A stretch of DNA of 6,437 nt from Chloroflexota bacterium. Its GTDB lineage: Bacteria > Chloroflexota > Limnocylindria > Limnocylindrales > CSP1-4. Below the pieces are notes generated by a model. That model worked only from the letters and a program-made list of their open reading frames with translations. It did no database searches and had not been told where the DNA came from. The DNA lies in assembly GCA_021812735.1 (NCBI GenBank), contig JAKAMV010000606.1:1-6437 (forward strand), given 5' to 3'. Each line of letters begins with the position of its first letter. Position 1 is the first letter of the stretch. Shown piece after piece: positions 1 through 5,663 of this stretch. The position numbers and the translations under genes are program-made.

Positions 1-148
1 CGCCTTCGCAGCCGCGATCGGCCGGTGCGAGCCGGATGACCCCGACACTGAGGCCGTTACGGGAGGCGCAAAGCCTCTCGAGCCTCCGACGCCGACGGGC
101 TCCCCGGCCGAGATCCCGACCGTTGTGATCCGGGTGATCCTGCGGTAG
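1..148 (+). CDS. C-terminal end of an unidentified protein, cut by the window edge
   Basis: An open frame enters from the left edge (first full codon at position 2) and ends at TAG 146-148. It gives 48 residues beginning AFAAAIGRCEPDDPD and ending IPTVVIRVILR. Nearly every codon ends in G or C, as expected of real coding DNA in this genome, whereas the other plus-strand frames are broken early (for example a TGA at 37-39). The segment is acidic and Pro/Thr-rich, like a disordered tail, and shows no recognisable motif. Its stop lies about 110 bases before a tRNA-Tyr 3' fragment and beside direct repeats. That is where the integrase gene of a tRNA-integrating element often sits, so an integrase C-terminus is a reasonable guess, but nothing in these 48 residues proves it. 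Confidence 0.5.
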   Translation, partial: AFAAAIGRCEPDDPDTEAVTGGAKPLEPPTPTGSPAEIPTVVIRVILR

Positions 149-163
149 CAACGCCGGTAGCAA
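143..163. repeat. 9-bp direct repeat CGGTAGCAA, two copies
   Basis: CGGTAGCAA occurs at 143-151 and again at 155-163, a 12-base period that spans the stop codon of the left-edge reading frame. It could be a small protein-binding site in the presumed attachment region, or chance. It is exact but short. Confidence 0.4.
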
Positions 164-166
164 TCG

Positions 167-251
167 GGGCGAACGCCGGCGAACGCTGGCCCGGGGAGAA
201 ACGGCCCCTTCGTGCGCGGAAACCGACTGGGCGAACGCCGGCGAACGCCGG
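167..251. repeat. Two-copy block of tandem GCGAACGCCG units next to the tRNA fragment
   Basis: The 10-bp unit GCGAACGCCG occurs at 169-178, 179-188 (one mismatch, GCGAACGCTG), 231-240 and 241-250. Taken as blocks, 167-189 and 229-251 match over 23 bases with one difference, 62 bases apart, which is close to six helical turns. Each unit contains a GGCG-AA-CGCC inverted core. The second block ends nine bases before the anticodon-loop start of the tRNA-Tyr 3' half at 260. Spaced direct repeats beside a tRNA core are typical of arm-type sites for tyrosine integrases or their excision factors. That role is inferred; the repeats themselves are plain in the sequence. Confidence 0.75.
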
Positions 252-259
252 ATCGGGAA

Positions 260-312
260 CTGTAAAACCCTCGCCTTCGGCTGTGGCAGTTCGATTCTGC
301 CCCGGCCCACCA
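260..312 (+). tRNA. tRNA-Tyr(GTA) 3' half; probable att site of an integrative element
   Basis: From 260 the sequence reads as the second half of a class II tRNA. It has the anticodon loop CTGTAAA (260-266, anticodon GTA at 262-264), the 3' anticodon stem ACCCT (267-271), and a long variable arm with stem GCC-TTC-GGC (273-281). The T stem GGCAG/CTGCC encloses the loop TTCGATT (285-301). The 3' acceptor strand CCGGCCC (302-308), discriminator A309 and an encoded CCA (310-312) complete it. The 5' half is missing: GGGAA before the loop cannot pair with ACCCT at the two loop-proximal positions, and no GGGCCGG acceptor strand or D arm is found in 1-259. Similarity starts abruptly at the anticodon loop, a known crossover point for tRNA-targeting tyrosine integrases. 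This is therefore best read as the displaced 3' end left by an integrated element lying to the left, not a working tRNA. A decayed tRNA unrelated to integration is the alternative. Confidence 0.8.
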
Positions 313-332
313 GTACTCCAGCACGCTGAGCT

Positions 333-355
333 CGCCCGTCGCGATGCGGCGGGCG
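333..355 (+). terminator. GC-rich hairpin after the tRNA fragment, possible terminator
   Basis: CGCCCGTCGC (333-342) and GCGGCGGGCG (346-355) pair over 10 bp with one T-G wobble around a 3-base GAT loop. It lies 20 bases after the tRNA CCA end and before the 3' end of the metallopeptidase gene, which converges from the other strand. On the minus strand the wobble becomes an A-C mismatch, so the fold favours plus-strand RNA, as for a tRNA terminator. There is no T tract, so termination is only suggested. The rest of 313-388 shows nothing else recognisable. Confidence 0.35.
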
Positions 356-388
356 CCTTGATTCCCGAAGCGCCCCGACGGCGGCCAG

Positions 389-1177
389 TCAGTCGAGCGC
401 CGCGTGCAGCTCCGGGGCGTGACGCTTGAGCCACCGGCGCCAGGTGGCGTGGTCGGGAATCCGCGTCTCGAGCAGCGCCCAGAACTTGGGGCTGTGGCCG
501 AACACGCGCAGGTGGCAGGCCTCGTGGGCCGCGACCGAGTCGAGCGCGGCGGGCGGCGCCAGGATGAGCCGCCACGAGAAGGAAAGCGCCTTCCGGCGCG
601 AGCAGCTGCCCCACCGGCTGGTCGTGTCGCGGATCGTGATGGACGCGGGCGTGACGCCCAGGGCCGCGGCGTGGCGGGCGACGGCGGCCGTCACGGCGCT
701 GCGGGCGCGCTCCCGGAGCCACGCCTCGAGGATCTGCGCGGTCTCGCGGCCGTCCCTGGGGCCCACCTCCACCAGCAGCTCGTCGCCCACGTCGCCGCCC
801 ACCCGCGACACGCGTGTCGCGCGCACGCCAGCCGGCGCCACGACCACATGCACGCGGTGCGGGAGGCCGAGGTACGGCACCAGCCGGCCGTCGTCGAGCG
901 GCGGCCGGTCGTCGAGCCTGGCCCGCGTCGCAGCGTGGCGGTCGAGATGGCGGCGGAGCCACGGCTCGCGTTCGACCAGGAAGTCGCGGACTACGCGGTC
1001 GGCCCCGCCGCCGCCCAGCCGGGTCGCCGCCGGCAGGGTGACGACCACACCGCGCTCCGGGTGGATGACGACGCGCAGGCGCCGCGCCCTCGGCGACCGC
1101 CGGAGCGTGTACGGCAGATCGCCCCCGGGCAGGCGGACGACCTCATCGGTCTCGGTCGCGGCAGCGTGGCCCACCAT
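389..1177 (-). CDS. YgjP-like (DUF45/M48-type) zinc metallopeptidase domain protein
   Basis: A 262-residue protein with the layout of the YgjP/DUF45 family (SprT-like, WrbI-fold metallopeptidases). The N-terminal part has the family's YTLRRSPRARRLRVVIHP strand motif (residues 23-40), followed by a helix ending in EPWLRRHL (71-78). The C-terminal catalytic part has SRWGSCS (187-193) and then the zinc site HEACHLRVFGHSPKFW (218-233). Predicted zinc ligands are H218, H222 and H228, with E219 as catalytic base. There is no signal peptide or membrane segment, so it is probably cytoplasmic. Substrates of the family are not well established; some members sit with restriction systems, but none is visible here. 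The ATG at 1177 has no good Shine-Dalgarno sequence and lies 12 nt after the stop of the small upstream gene, suggesting co-transcription and coupled translation. The stretch is extremely GC-rich, which also creates long open frames on the opposite strand. Confidence 0.88.
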   Translation of the reverse strand: MVGHAAATETDEVVRLPGGDLPYTLRRSPRARRLRVVIHPERGVVVTLPAATRLGGGGADRVVRDFLVEREPWLRRHLDRHAATRARLDDRPPLDDGRLVPYLGLPHRVHVVVAPAGVRATRVSRVGGDVGDELLVEVGPRDGRETAQILEAWLRERARSAVTAAVARHAAALGVTPASITIRDTTSRWGSCSRRKALSFSWRLILAPPAALDSVAAHEACHLRVFGHSPKFWALLETRIPDHATWRRWLKRHAPELHAALD

Positions 1178-1189
1178 TGCTCGGGCGGC

Positions 1190-1435
1190 CTAGTCGCCGA
1201 GCGCGCAGGTGGCCGAGCCGTGCGCGCGCATGTGCGAGACGACTCGGAGTGGGATCAACGCAGGACAGGCCTCGGCGTCCCTGCCCGCACCGATCACAGC
1301 CGTCAGGTGAACGGTCAGAATCGCACGGGAGGAGTCGCCCTTGGCCTCGATGAAGTCGTCCCGCAACGCGGTTTCGGTCGAATGGCCCGAGGTGTCGACG
1401 AGCTTGCCGACGCGGGGAGGCAGGTCCGGGTGCAT
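1190..1435 (-). CDS. Small conserved-looking protein of unknown function (81 aa)
   Basis: The frame from ATG 1435 encodes 81 residues beginning MHPDLPPRVGKLVDTSG and ending GSATCALGD. By hand count about 85% of its codons end in G or C, which supports real coding. No known domain is recognised: there is no signal peptide or transmembrane helix, and two cysteines (in EACPAL and ATCALG) are not arranged as a metal site. The frame stays open up to an ATG at 1525, but that start lies beyond a strong hairpin and its extra residues look like translated non-coding DNA. A second in-frame ATG is at 1456. I chose 1435 because a TACGAT box sits 7 nt upstream, as in leaderless actinobacterial genes. The gene ends 12 nt before the metallopeptidase start, so the two may form a small operon. 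Confidence 0.55.
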   Translation of the reverse strand: MHPDLPPRVGKLVDTSGHSTETALRDDFIEAKGDSSRAILTVHLTAVIGAGRDAEACPALIPLRVVSHMRAHGSATCALGD

Positions 1436-1442
1436 TGGCTCG

Positions 1443-1474
1443 ATCGTAGCCCCCATCGGCCCGGACGGCGCCAA
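1443..1474 (-). promoter_or_regulatory. Possible leaderless promoter for the 81-aa gene
   Basis: On the minus strand TACGAT (1448-1443) fits the TANNNT -10 consensus and ends 7 nt before ATG 1435, the spacing typical of leaderless transcripts in actinobacteria. A poor -35 candidate, TTGGCG (1474-1469), lies 20 nt further upstream, longer than the ideal spacer. No Shine-Dalgarno sequence precedes the ATG, which fits a leaderless start. This is a pattern match only. Confidence 0.3.
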
Positions 1475-1487
1475 CTGCCTCGTGCGC

Positions 1488-1517
1488 GCGCCGCCGCCAG
1501 GGGTCAAACGGCGGCGC
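1488..1517 (-). terminator. Strong GC hairpin downstream of the sugar operon, likely terminator
   Basis: GCGCCGCCG (1488-1496) and CGGCGGCGC (1509-1517) form a perfect 9-bp stem with a 12-base loop. It begins 22 nt past the SDR stop codon, in the gap before the next minus-strand gene, where an operon terminator is expected. No T tract follows, as is common for high-GC actinobacterial terminators. The pairing works equally on either strand. Other than this hairpin and the promoter candidate, 1436-1539 holds nothing recognised. Confidence 0.45.
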
Positions 1518-1539
1518 CCCCGCATGGACCAGCGGCCGG

Positions 1540-2319
1540 TCAGGTCGCCGCGTGACCCATGGTCCCGTTTAGGACCAGCCCGCCGTCGACCAGCAGCTCG
1601 TGACCAGTCACGTACCGCGACGCATCCGACGCCAGGAACAGCAGTGGGTCCGCGATCTCCTCCGGCGTCGCAATACGTCCGAGCGCGATCCGTGCGTTAT
1701 AAGCACGCCGAACCTCGGGCGTATACGACTTGAGGTTCAGGGGCGTGTCAGTGGCTCCAGGCGCGATGGCATTCACGGTGATGCCGAACGGCGCGAGCTC
1801 GAGCGCGAGCTCCTTCGTCAGGCCAACCACTCCGCCCTTCGCCGTGACGTAAGCAGACATGTCGGCGATTGGCTGGACGTCCACGACGGAGGTGACGTTG
1901 ATGATCCGGCCACCGTCCCCTTGCGCAACCATTTGCCGAGCTGCGGCGCGCGAACCGAAGAAGTAGCCGTTGAGGTTGGTGCCCAGTAGGCCCGTCCAGG
2001 CATCGTCAGTCATCTCGAGGAATGGCCGCACCATCAGGCGGGCCGCGTTGTTGATCCAGATGTCGAATCCGCCCCATGCGTCGACGACCATGGAGGCCAG
2101 CCCGTCGATCGAGTGCGACGAGCCACTGTCCCCTTGCATGACCAGGCATCGCCGCCCAGCGGCTTCAACTGCAGCCTCCGTCTCGCGCGCCCCAGCCTCA
2201 TCGGTCTGATAGAGGCCAGCGACATCTGCGCCTGCACGCGCAAGGGCAATCGCCGCAGCCTGGCCGATGCCGCGGGAGAACCCCGTGATGACGGCTCGCT
2301 TGGCGGTCAACTCGAACAT
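1540..2319 (-). CDS. SDR-family NAD(P)-dependent oxidoreductase (sugar/polyol dehydrogenase-like)
   Basis: A 259-residue classical short-chain dehydrogenase with every family landmark. These are the cofactor loop TGFSRGIG (residues 12-19), NNAA (90-93), the Asn of the catalytic tetrad at N115, S144, Y157 and K161 (in YVTAK), and the post-active-site PG at 187-188. Length and overall sequence resemble the FabG/KduD/glucose 1-dehydrogenase group. In a sugar-transport operon it most likely oxidises the imported sugar, polyol or uronate derivative, or reduces a keto intermediate. The residues after the second strand (AGLYQTDE) do not settle NAD versus NADP. I chose ATG 2319 because AAAGGA lies 6 nt upstream and family members begin about here; an ATG five codons earlier (2334) has no ribosome site. 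It is the last gene of the operon, 37 nt after the LacI-type regulator, and is followed by a hairpin. Confidence 0.9.
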   Translation of the reverse strand: MFELTAKRAVITGFSRGIGQAAAIALARAGADVAGLYQTDEAGARETEAAVEAAGRRCLVMQGDSGSSHSIDGLASMVVDAWGGFDIWINNAARLMVRPFLEMTDDAWTGLLGTNLNGYFFGSRAAARQMVAQGDGGRIINVTSVVDVQPIADMSAYVTAKGGVVGLTKELALELAPFGITVNAIAPGATDTPLNLKSYTPEVRRAYNARIALGRIATPEEIADPLLFLASDASRYVTGHELLVDGGLVLNGTMGHAAT

Positions 2320-2325
2320 CCTCGG

Positions 2326-2331
2326 TCCTTT
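2326..2331 (-). promoter_or_regulatory. Ribosome-binding site of the SDR gene
   Basis: AAAGGA on the minus strand, 6 nt before ATG 2319. It overlaps the alternative upstream ATG at 2334 and so favours the shorter start. Confidence 0.6.
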
Positions 2332-2356
2332 CATTCGACTGGATTCGCTTCGGTCG

Positions 2357-3508
2357 CTATGCGCTCGGGGCGCGACGGGTCGCGGGAATAGCCAAGTCGG
2401 CCGCTAGGTCGGCGGCGTGCCGTACCGGGTCGGTCACGCCCGCGTCGATCCCTGCGTCGCGCACAGGAGCGGTCGACAGCTTGGGTAGCAGGACACTGGG
2501 CCCGGCGGTGCTGCGACGGATCAGCAGCTGCGTCGGGAGCACCTCGCGTGTTTGCGAGAAGACCGTGGACCCCAACTGCTGCAACAGGATCGACACCGAC
2601 AAGCGCCCCATCTCCCCGATGTGCTGGTCCACACTGGTAAGGCTCAACACGGGAGAGGCCGCGAGGTCCGTGCCATCGAAGCCGGCGAGCGCGATGTCGT
2701 CGGGGACGCTCAGGCCGAGGCGGATGAGTTCCTCCATCGCACCGAGCGCAACCGAGTCGTTGATGGCGATGATCGCGGTCGGCGGGGCCTCGCTCCGTAG
2801 CCACTTCTGAACTGCTCGTTCGCCACTCGATTTTGAGAACTCGCCTTGCTCCACCAGCGGCTCTGCGTCCGGCGTTCCCGACATCGTGTCCCGGAACCCG
2901 CACAGCCGCTCTGTCGCGTTCCGCGCGTACGAAGGCCCGCTGATGAAGCCGATCCGGCGATGCCCCAGCGACAGGAGGTGGCTGGTCAGTGCCGCCGCCC
3001 CGGCCGCGTTGTCGGAGATGACGTAGCTGACCGACCGACTCCTGGGAGGACGGTTGGTGAACACGATCCGCCGGGGGTCGCCCAAGGCGGCGAGGACAGC
3101 CGCTTCGTCGGGCCCGGCGGCTGCATGGATGACGCCGTCGAGGCCCTGGCTCAGGAGGCGCGTGAGATGGCGAAGGGCATCGGCGGTCGTGTCCCGCGTG
3201 TTGCAGACGACGACCGTGTAGTGGACCCGGTCCGCCGCTTCTTCGATGCTTCTCGCCAGCTGCGGGTAGAAGGGGTTCGTGAAGTCGCTGACCAGCAGGG
3301 CCAGCAGGCGCGTCTCACCGGACACGAGCGCCCGCGCGATGTAGGACGGACGGTACTGGAGCCGGTCGATCGCTGCGAGCACGGCTGCCCGAGTGTCCTC
3401 TTGGACATCGGGATGCTGGCGGATCACCCGGGATACGGTCGACACGGAGACACCGGCTGCCCGAGCGACGTCGTGGATCGTCACCCGCCCCGTCGGCCGC
3501 CTGCCCAT
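2357..3508 (-). CDS. LacI-family transcriptional regulator with C-terminal extension
   Basis: A 383-residue LacI/GalR-type regulator. Its N-terminal helix-turn-helix, VTIHDVARAAGVSVSTVSRV (residues 9-28), and the hinge region through YRPSYIARAL (52-61) are typical. The periplasmic-binding-protein-like effector domain begins at LLALLVSDFTNPFYPQL (68-84) and runs through SLGHRRIGFISGP (180-192), INDSVALGAMEEL (249-261) and LAGFDGTD (274-281) to LLIRRST (328-334). After that the protein continues for almost 50 residues (335-383, Ala-rich, ending RRAPSA), which is not part of the usual fold. It probably binds an operator upstream of this operon and releases it on binding the transported sugar or a product. 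ATG 3508 has GGAG 6 nt upstream. The frame extends to a TTG at 3562, overlapping the preceding gene, but that start has no ribosome site and adds 18 residues before the HTH. It lies inside the operon, 40 nt after the hydrolase gene. Confidence 0.9.
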   Translation of the reverse strand: MGRRPTGRVTIHDVARAAGVSVSTVSRVIRQHPDVQEDTRAAVLAAIDRLQYRPSYIARALVSGETRLLALLVSDFTNPFYPQLARSIEEAADRVHYTVVVCNTRDTTADALRHLTRLLSQGLDGVIHAAAGPDEAAVLAALGDPRRIVFTNRPPRSRSVSYVISDNAAGAAALTSHLLSLGHRRIGFISGPSYARNATERLCGFRDTMSGTPDAEPLVEQGEFSKSSGERAVQKWLRSEAPPTAIIAINDSVALGAMEELIRLGLSVPDDIALAGFDGTDLAASPVLSLTSVDQHIGEMGRLSVSILLQQLGSTVFSQTREVLPTQLLIRRSTAGPSVLLPKLSTAPVRDAGIDAGVTDPVRHAADLAADLAIPATRRAPSA

Positions 3509-3514
3509 CAGCCG

Positions 3515-3518
3515 CTCC
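3515..3518 (-). promoter_or_regulatory. Ribosome-binding site deciding the LacI-type regulator start
   Basis: GGAG on the minus strand with a 6-nt spacer (CGGCTG) to ATG 3508. It supports the internal ATG over the TTG at 3562. Confidence 0.55.
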
Positions 3519-3548
3519 GCCGTCGCCTGCCAACCGGGGCGCGGCGTG

Positions 3549-4373
3549 TCATCGGGGTACAACCACGGTGACCGGACGCTCCCGGAACAGCGTGTAGTCG
3601 TGCGACGGGAGCAGCATTGAGGCCCGACCCTTCATGAGATCGAGCGAATCAAGCGACGCGTCGACATCGACATGGTATCCGGGCGGCGAGTCGGCCTGAA
3701 GATTGTCATACGTCATCATGGCGTCGCCGGTGATGCAGTAAGGCCCGGAGGATGTCTGGACGACAACGGCCTGGGATCCCGGGGTGTGCCCGGGAACCGG
3801 CACGACCGTCACGCCTGGGGCGATCTCGCATTCGCCTCGCACCGTCTGCAGGTTGGGCACGACGTATGGCGGCGGCAGCTGCCATCCGCTCTCCGGACTC
3901 ACGTAGCCGCGGCGGAAGAAGCGGCCCGGGGCAATCGCGTAACGCAGCTCGGACTCTTGCACAATGACGCGAGCTTCAGGGAACAGGTCACAGTTGCCGG
4001 CGTGGTCCCAGTGCAGATGGGTGAGGAGCACGATCTCGACGTCCCCGACCGACACGCCTGCTGCCTTGAGGGCGTTCTCGGGAAGCTGTTCGCTCGTCCG
4101 CTCGAAGGACTCGCCCATGAACTCATGCGGCTTGCCGCGGGGATTGACGCTGGTGTCGACCACAATGGTCGTCGGGCCCTCCAAGACCCACATGACCCGC
4201 GGGATCGTCACCTGCTCGCCACAGTGGCGCAGGTAGGTCAGGACGGAGCCCTCGACGACGGACGTGCCCGTGTCGAGGGCTTTGATGCTCCAGTGTTCTC
4301 CCTCGCTCACTTCAGTCACTCCATCTGGCGACGACGTGCCTCGCGGCGGGCGCTCAGCGGCCGCACCAGTCAC
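3549..4373 (-). CDS. Metallo-beta-lactamase-fold hydrolase, lactonase-like (AHL-lactonase family)
   Basis: A 274-residue MBL-fold enzyme with a complete dinuclear metal site. It has THLHWDHAG (residues 118-126, giving H119, H121, D123 and H124), GHTPGS (195-200, H196), D217 in ITGDAMM, and H258 in LPSHDY. The sequence around LTHLHWDHAGN and the overall length match the N-acyl-homoserine-lactonase-like branch, whose members open lactone rings. Next to a sugar permease and a dehydrogenase, hydrolysis of a sugar lactone is more plausible than quorum quenching, but this is inferred from context. There is no signal peptide, so it should be cytoplasmic. The GTG at 4373 overlaps the permease stop in GTGA, which suggests translational coupling. 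The first 21 residues look unconserved, and a GTG at 4310 with GGAG 8 nt upstream would give 253 residues starting just before the usual family N-terminus. The start is therefore uncertain. Confidence 0.85.
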   Translation of the reverse strand: MTGAAAERPPRGTSSPDGVTEVSEGEHWSIKALDTGTSVVEGSVLTYLRHCGEQVTIPRVMWVLEGPTTIVVDTSVNPRGKPHEFMGESFERTSEQLPENALKAAGVSVGDVEIVLLTHLHWDHAGNCDLFPEARVIVQESELRYAIAPGRFFRRGYVSPESGWQLPPPYVVPNLQTVRGECEIAPGVTVVPVPGHTPGSQAVVVQTSSGPYCITGDAMMTYDNLQADSPPGYHVDVDASLDSLDLMKGRASMLLPSHDYTLFRERPVTVVVPR

Positions 4374-5587
4374 GCATGAATCCCGCCCAGTTGTCGACCC
4401 CTGCTCTGGCGGCGCCGGAGGATGGTATCGAGCGACACCGCGAGCAGCACGATGGCGCCCTGAACCATGTACTTCACCGGCTGGTCAGCGTTGGTCAGAT
4501 CTAGGCCGTTGGACACACCACCCATGATGAGCGCGCCGAACAGAGCAGACCACACTGTTCCACGGCCGCCGAACAGACTCGTCCCGCCGATGACGGCGGC
4601 GCCGATCGCCTCGAGGAGCAGGGTGCCACCGCCCGTGAGGGTTCCTGCCGAACCGTTGTAGGAGACCGCAAAAAGCCCTCCGATGGCGGCGATCGCGCCC
4701 GAGACGGTGAACGCAGCGAAGCGGATGTTGACCACGGAGACGCCGGCGCGGCGGGCCGCTTCGGCGTTGCCGCCGACGGCGAAGAGGTGCCGGCCGGGTC
4801 GTGTGTGCTGCGTAATCCACCATCCGACCAGGAGCATGCCGAGCAGCACGACGAACGGCGTCGGGACCCCGCGGGCGCTGTTGAGAACCGCGATGGCGGC
4901 CAACACGAGGAGCGAGAGCAGCACGGGTGCAACCAGCATGCGGACGTTCAGTCGGTGGGGCGTCCCGCGCCAGACCGCCAGGCCGATGATCAACACCGCG
5001 ATTACGAGCCCGCCGATCCAGCCGACGGTGGGAGGCACTGTCGTGCCCGTCAGAGCCGCGATTGTGGGGTCGAAGACGCTCATCGTCCCTTGCGGGCCGA
5101 GGGTGAACAGCTGCAGCCCGAGGAAGGCCATCAGGCCTGCCAACGTCACGACGAACGAGGGGATGCCGAGCTTGGCGATCCACGCGCCCTGGAAGGCGCC
5201 GATGACCGCGCCGCTGGCGATCATCAGAGGAACGGCCGCATACCACGGCAGGTCGCCGCTCGTCATTAGGACCCCGAGGATCGCAGCCGTGGCTCCGGCC
5301 ACGGAGCCCAGGGACAGGTCGATCTCGCCCAGGAGCAGAACCACCACTTCGCCGAGGGCGATCACCGCGATGAGCGTCGCCTGGACAGCCAAGTTGCTGA
5401 GATTGGTCGGCGACAGAAAGTGCGGAGACTGCCACTGGAAGAAGACCGCGATGCCGATGAGGCTCGCGATCGCGGGCATCGCCGTGCCTCTCGACAGCGC
5501 GGATGACCCGAGGCGGGCTGACCAACGCTCACGTCGGCTCATCGCCCGGGGCTCCGCCGAAGTCGGCGGTGCTGCCTGTTCGCTCAT
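4370..5587 (-). CDS. Sugar ABC transporter permease, XylH-like
   Basis: A 405-residue polytopic membrane protein of the BPD_transp_2 family (ribose/xylose-type permeases). After a cytoplasmic N-terminus of about 35 residues there are ten or more hydrophobic segments, roughly at 36-51, 67-86, 115-133, 143-162, 189-206, 217-236, 242-258, 289-308, 323-342 and 372-388. Family hallmarks are LGEIDLSLGSVAG (86-98) and the ATPase-contact loop GRHLFAVGGNAEAARRAGV (265-283). At about 400 residues with an extra central hydrophobic pair (217-258), it resembles XylH rather than the shorter RbsC (about 320). That supports a pentose- or related sugar transporter without fixing the substrate. ATG 5587 has GAGGA 5 nt upstream. 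It follows the ATPase gene after 76 nt and overlaps the next gene by 4 bases. Confidence 0.93.
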   Translation of the reverse strand: MSEQAAPPTSAEPRAMSRRERWSARLGSSALSRGTAMPAIASLIGIAVFFQWQSPHFLSPTNLSNLAVQATLIAVIALGEVVVLLLGEIDLSLGSVAGATAAILGVLMTSGDLPWYAAVPLMIASGAVIGAFQGAWIAKLGIPSFVVTLAGLMAFLGLQLFTLGPQGTMSVFDPTIAALTGTTVPPTVGWIGGLVIAVLIIGLAVWRGTPHRLNVRMLVAPVLLSLLVLAAIAVLNSARGVPTPFVVLLGMLLVGWWITQHTRPGRHLFAVGGNAEAARRAGVSVVNIRFAAFTVSGAIAAIGGLFAVSYNGSAGTLTGGGTLLLEAIGAAVIGGTSLFGGRGTVWSALFGALIMGGVSNGLDLTNADQPVKYMVQGAIVLLAVSLDTILRRRQSRGRQLGGIHA

Positions 5588-5663
5588 GCTCTTCCTCGTT
5601 GAAGACGGTTGTGCATGCCGGTCGCCTTCAGGCGGCCAGCCCGCGCCTTGTCGGTGTCGAGGG

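Noticed and set aside
167..251. Possible CRISPR array
   Set aside because: Units are only 10 bp, in tandem pairs with one 42-bp gap; there are no regular spacers and no cas genes.
180..259. Search for a 5' half that would make the tRNA-Tyr complete
   Set aside because: No GGGCCGG acceptor strand, no D arm, and GGGAA before the loop mispairs with ACCCT at two positions.
57..962. Minus-strand open frame of 301 codons overlapping the metallopeptidase in another frame
   Set aside because: It runs antisense through the tRNA fragment, giving the peptide NRTATAEGEGFTVP, and is out of frame with the real gene; low-complexity Arg/Ala/Gly composition.
404..1555. Long plus-strand open frame (383 codons) across the metallopeptidase and small gene
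   Set aside because: It is antisense to a gene with clear YgjP motifs; the translation is Arg/Pro/Ala-rich with no domain, as expected of a shadow in very GC-rich DNA.
2320..2356. LacI-type operator in the regulator-SDR gap
   Set aside because: No convincing palindrome with a central CG was found there; the operator is more likely upstream of the operon, off the right edge.
5620..5637. Hairpin in the 76-nt gap between ATPase and permease genes
   Set aside because: On the transcribed strand it keeps only 4 bp plus 2 bp around a C-A mismatch, too weak to call an attenuator or processing site.
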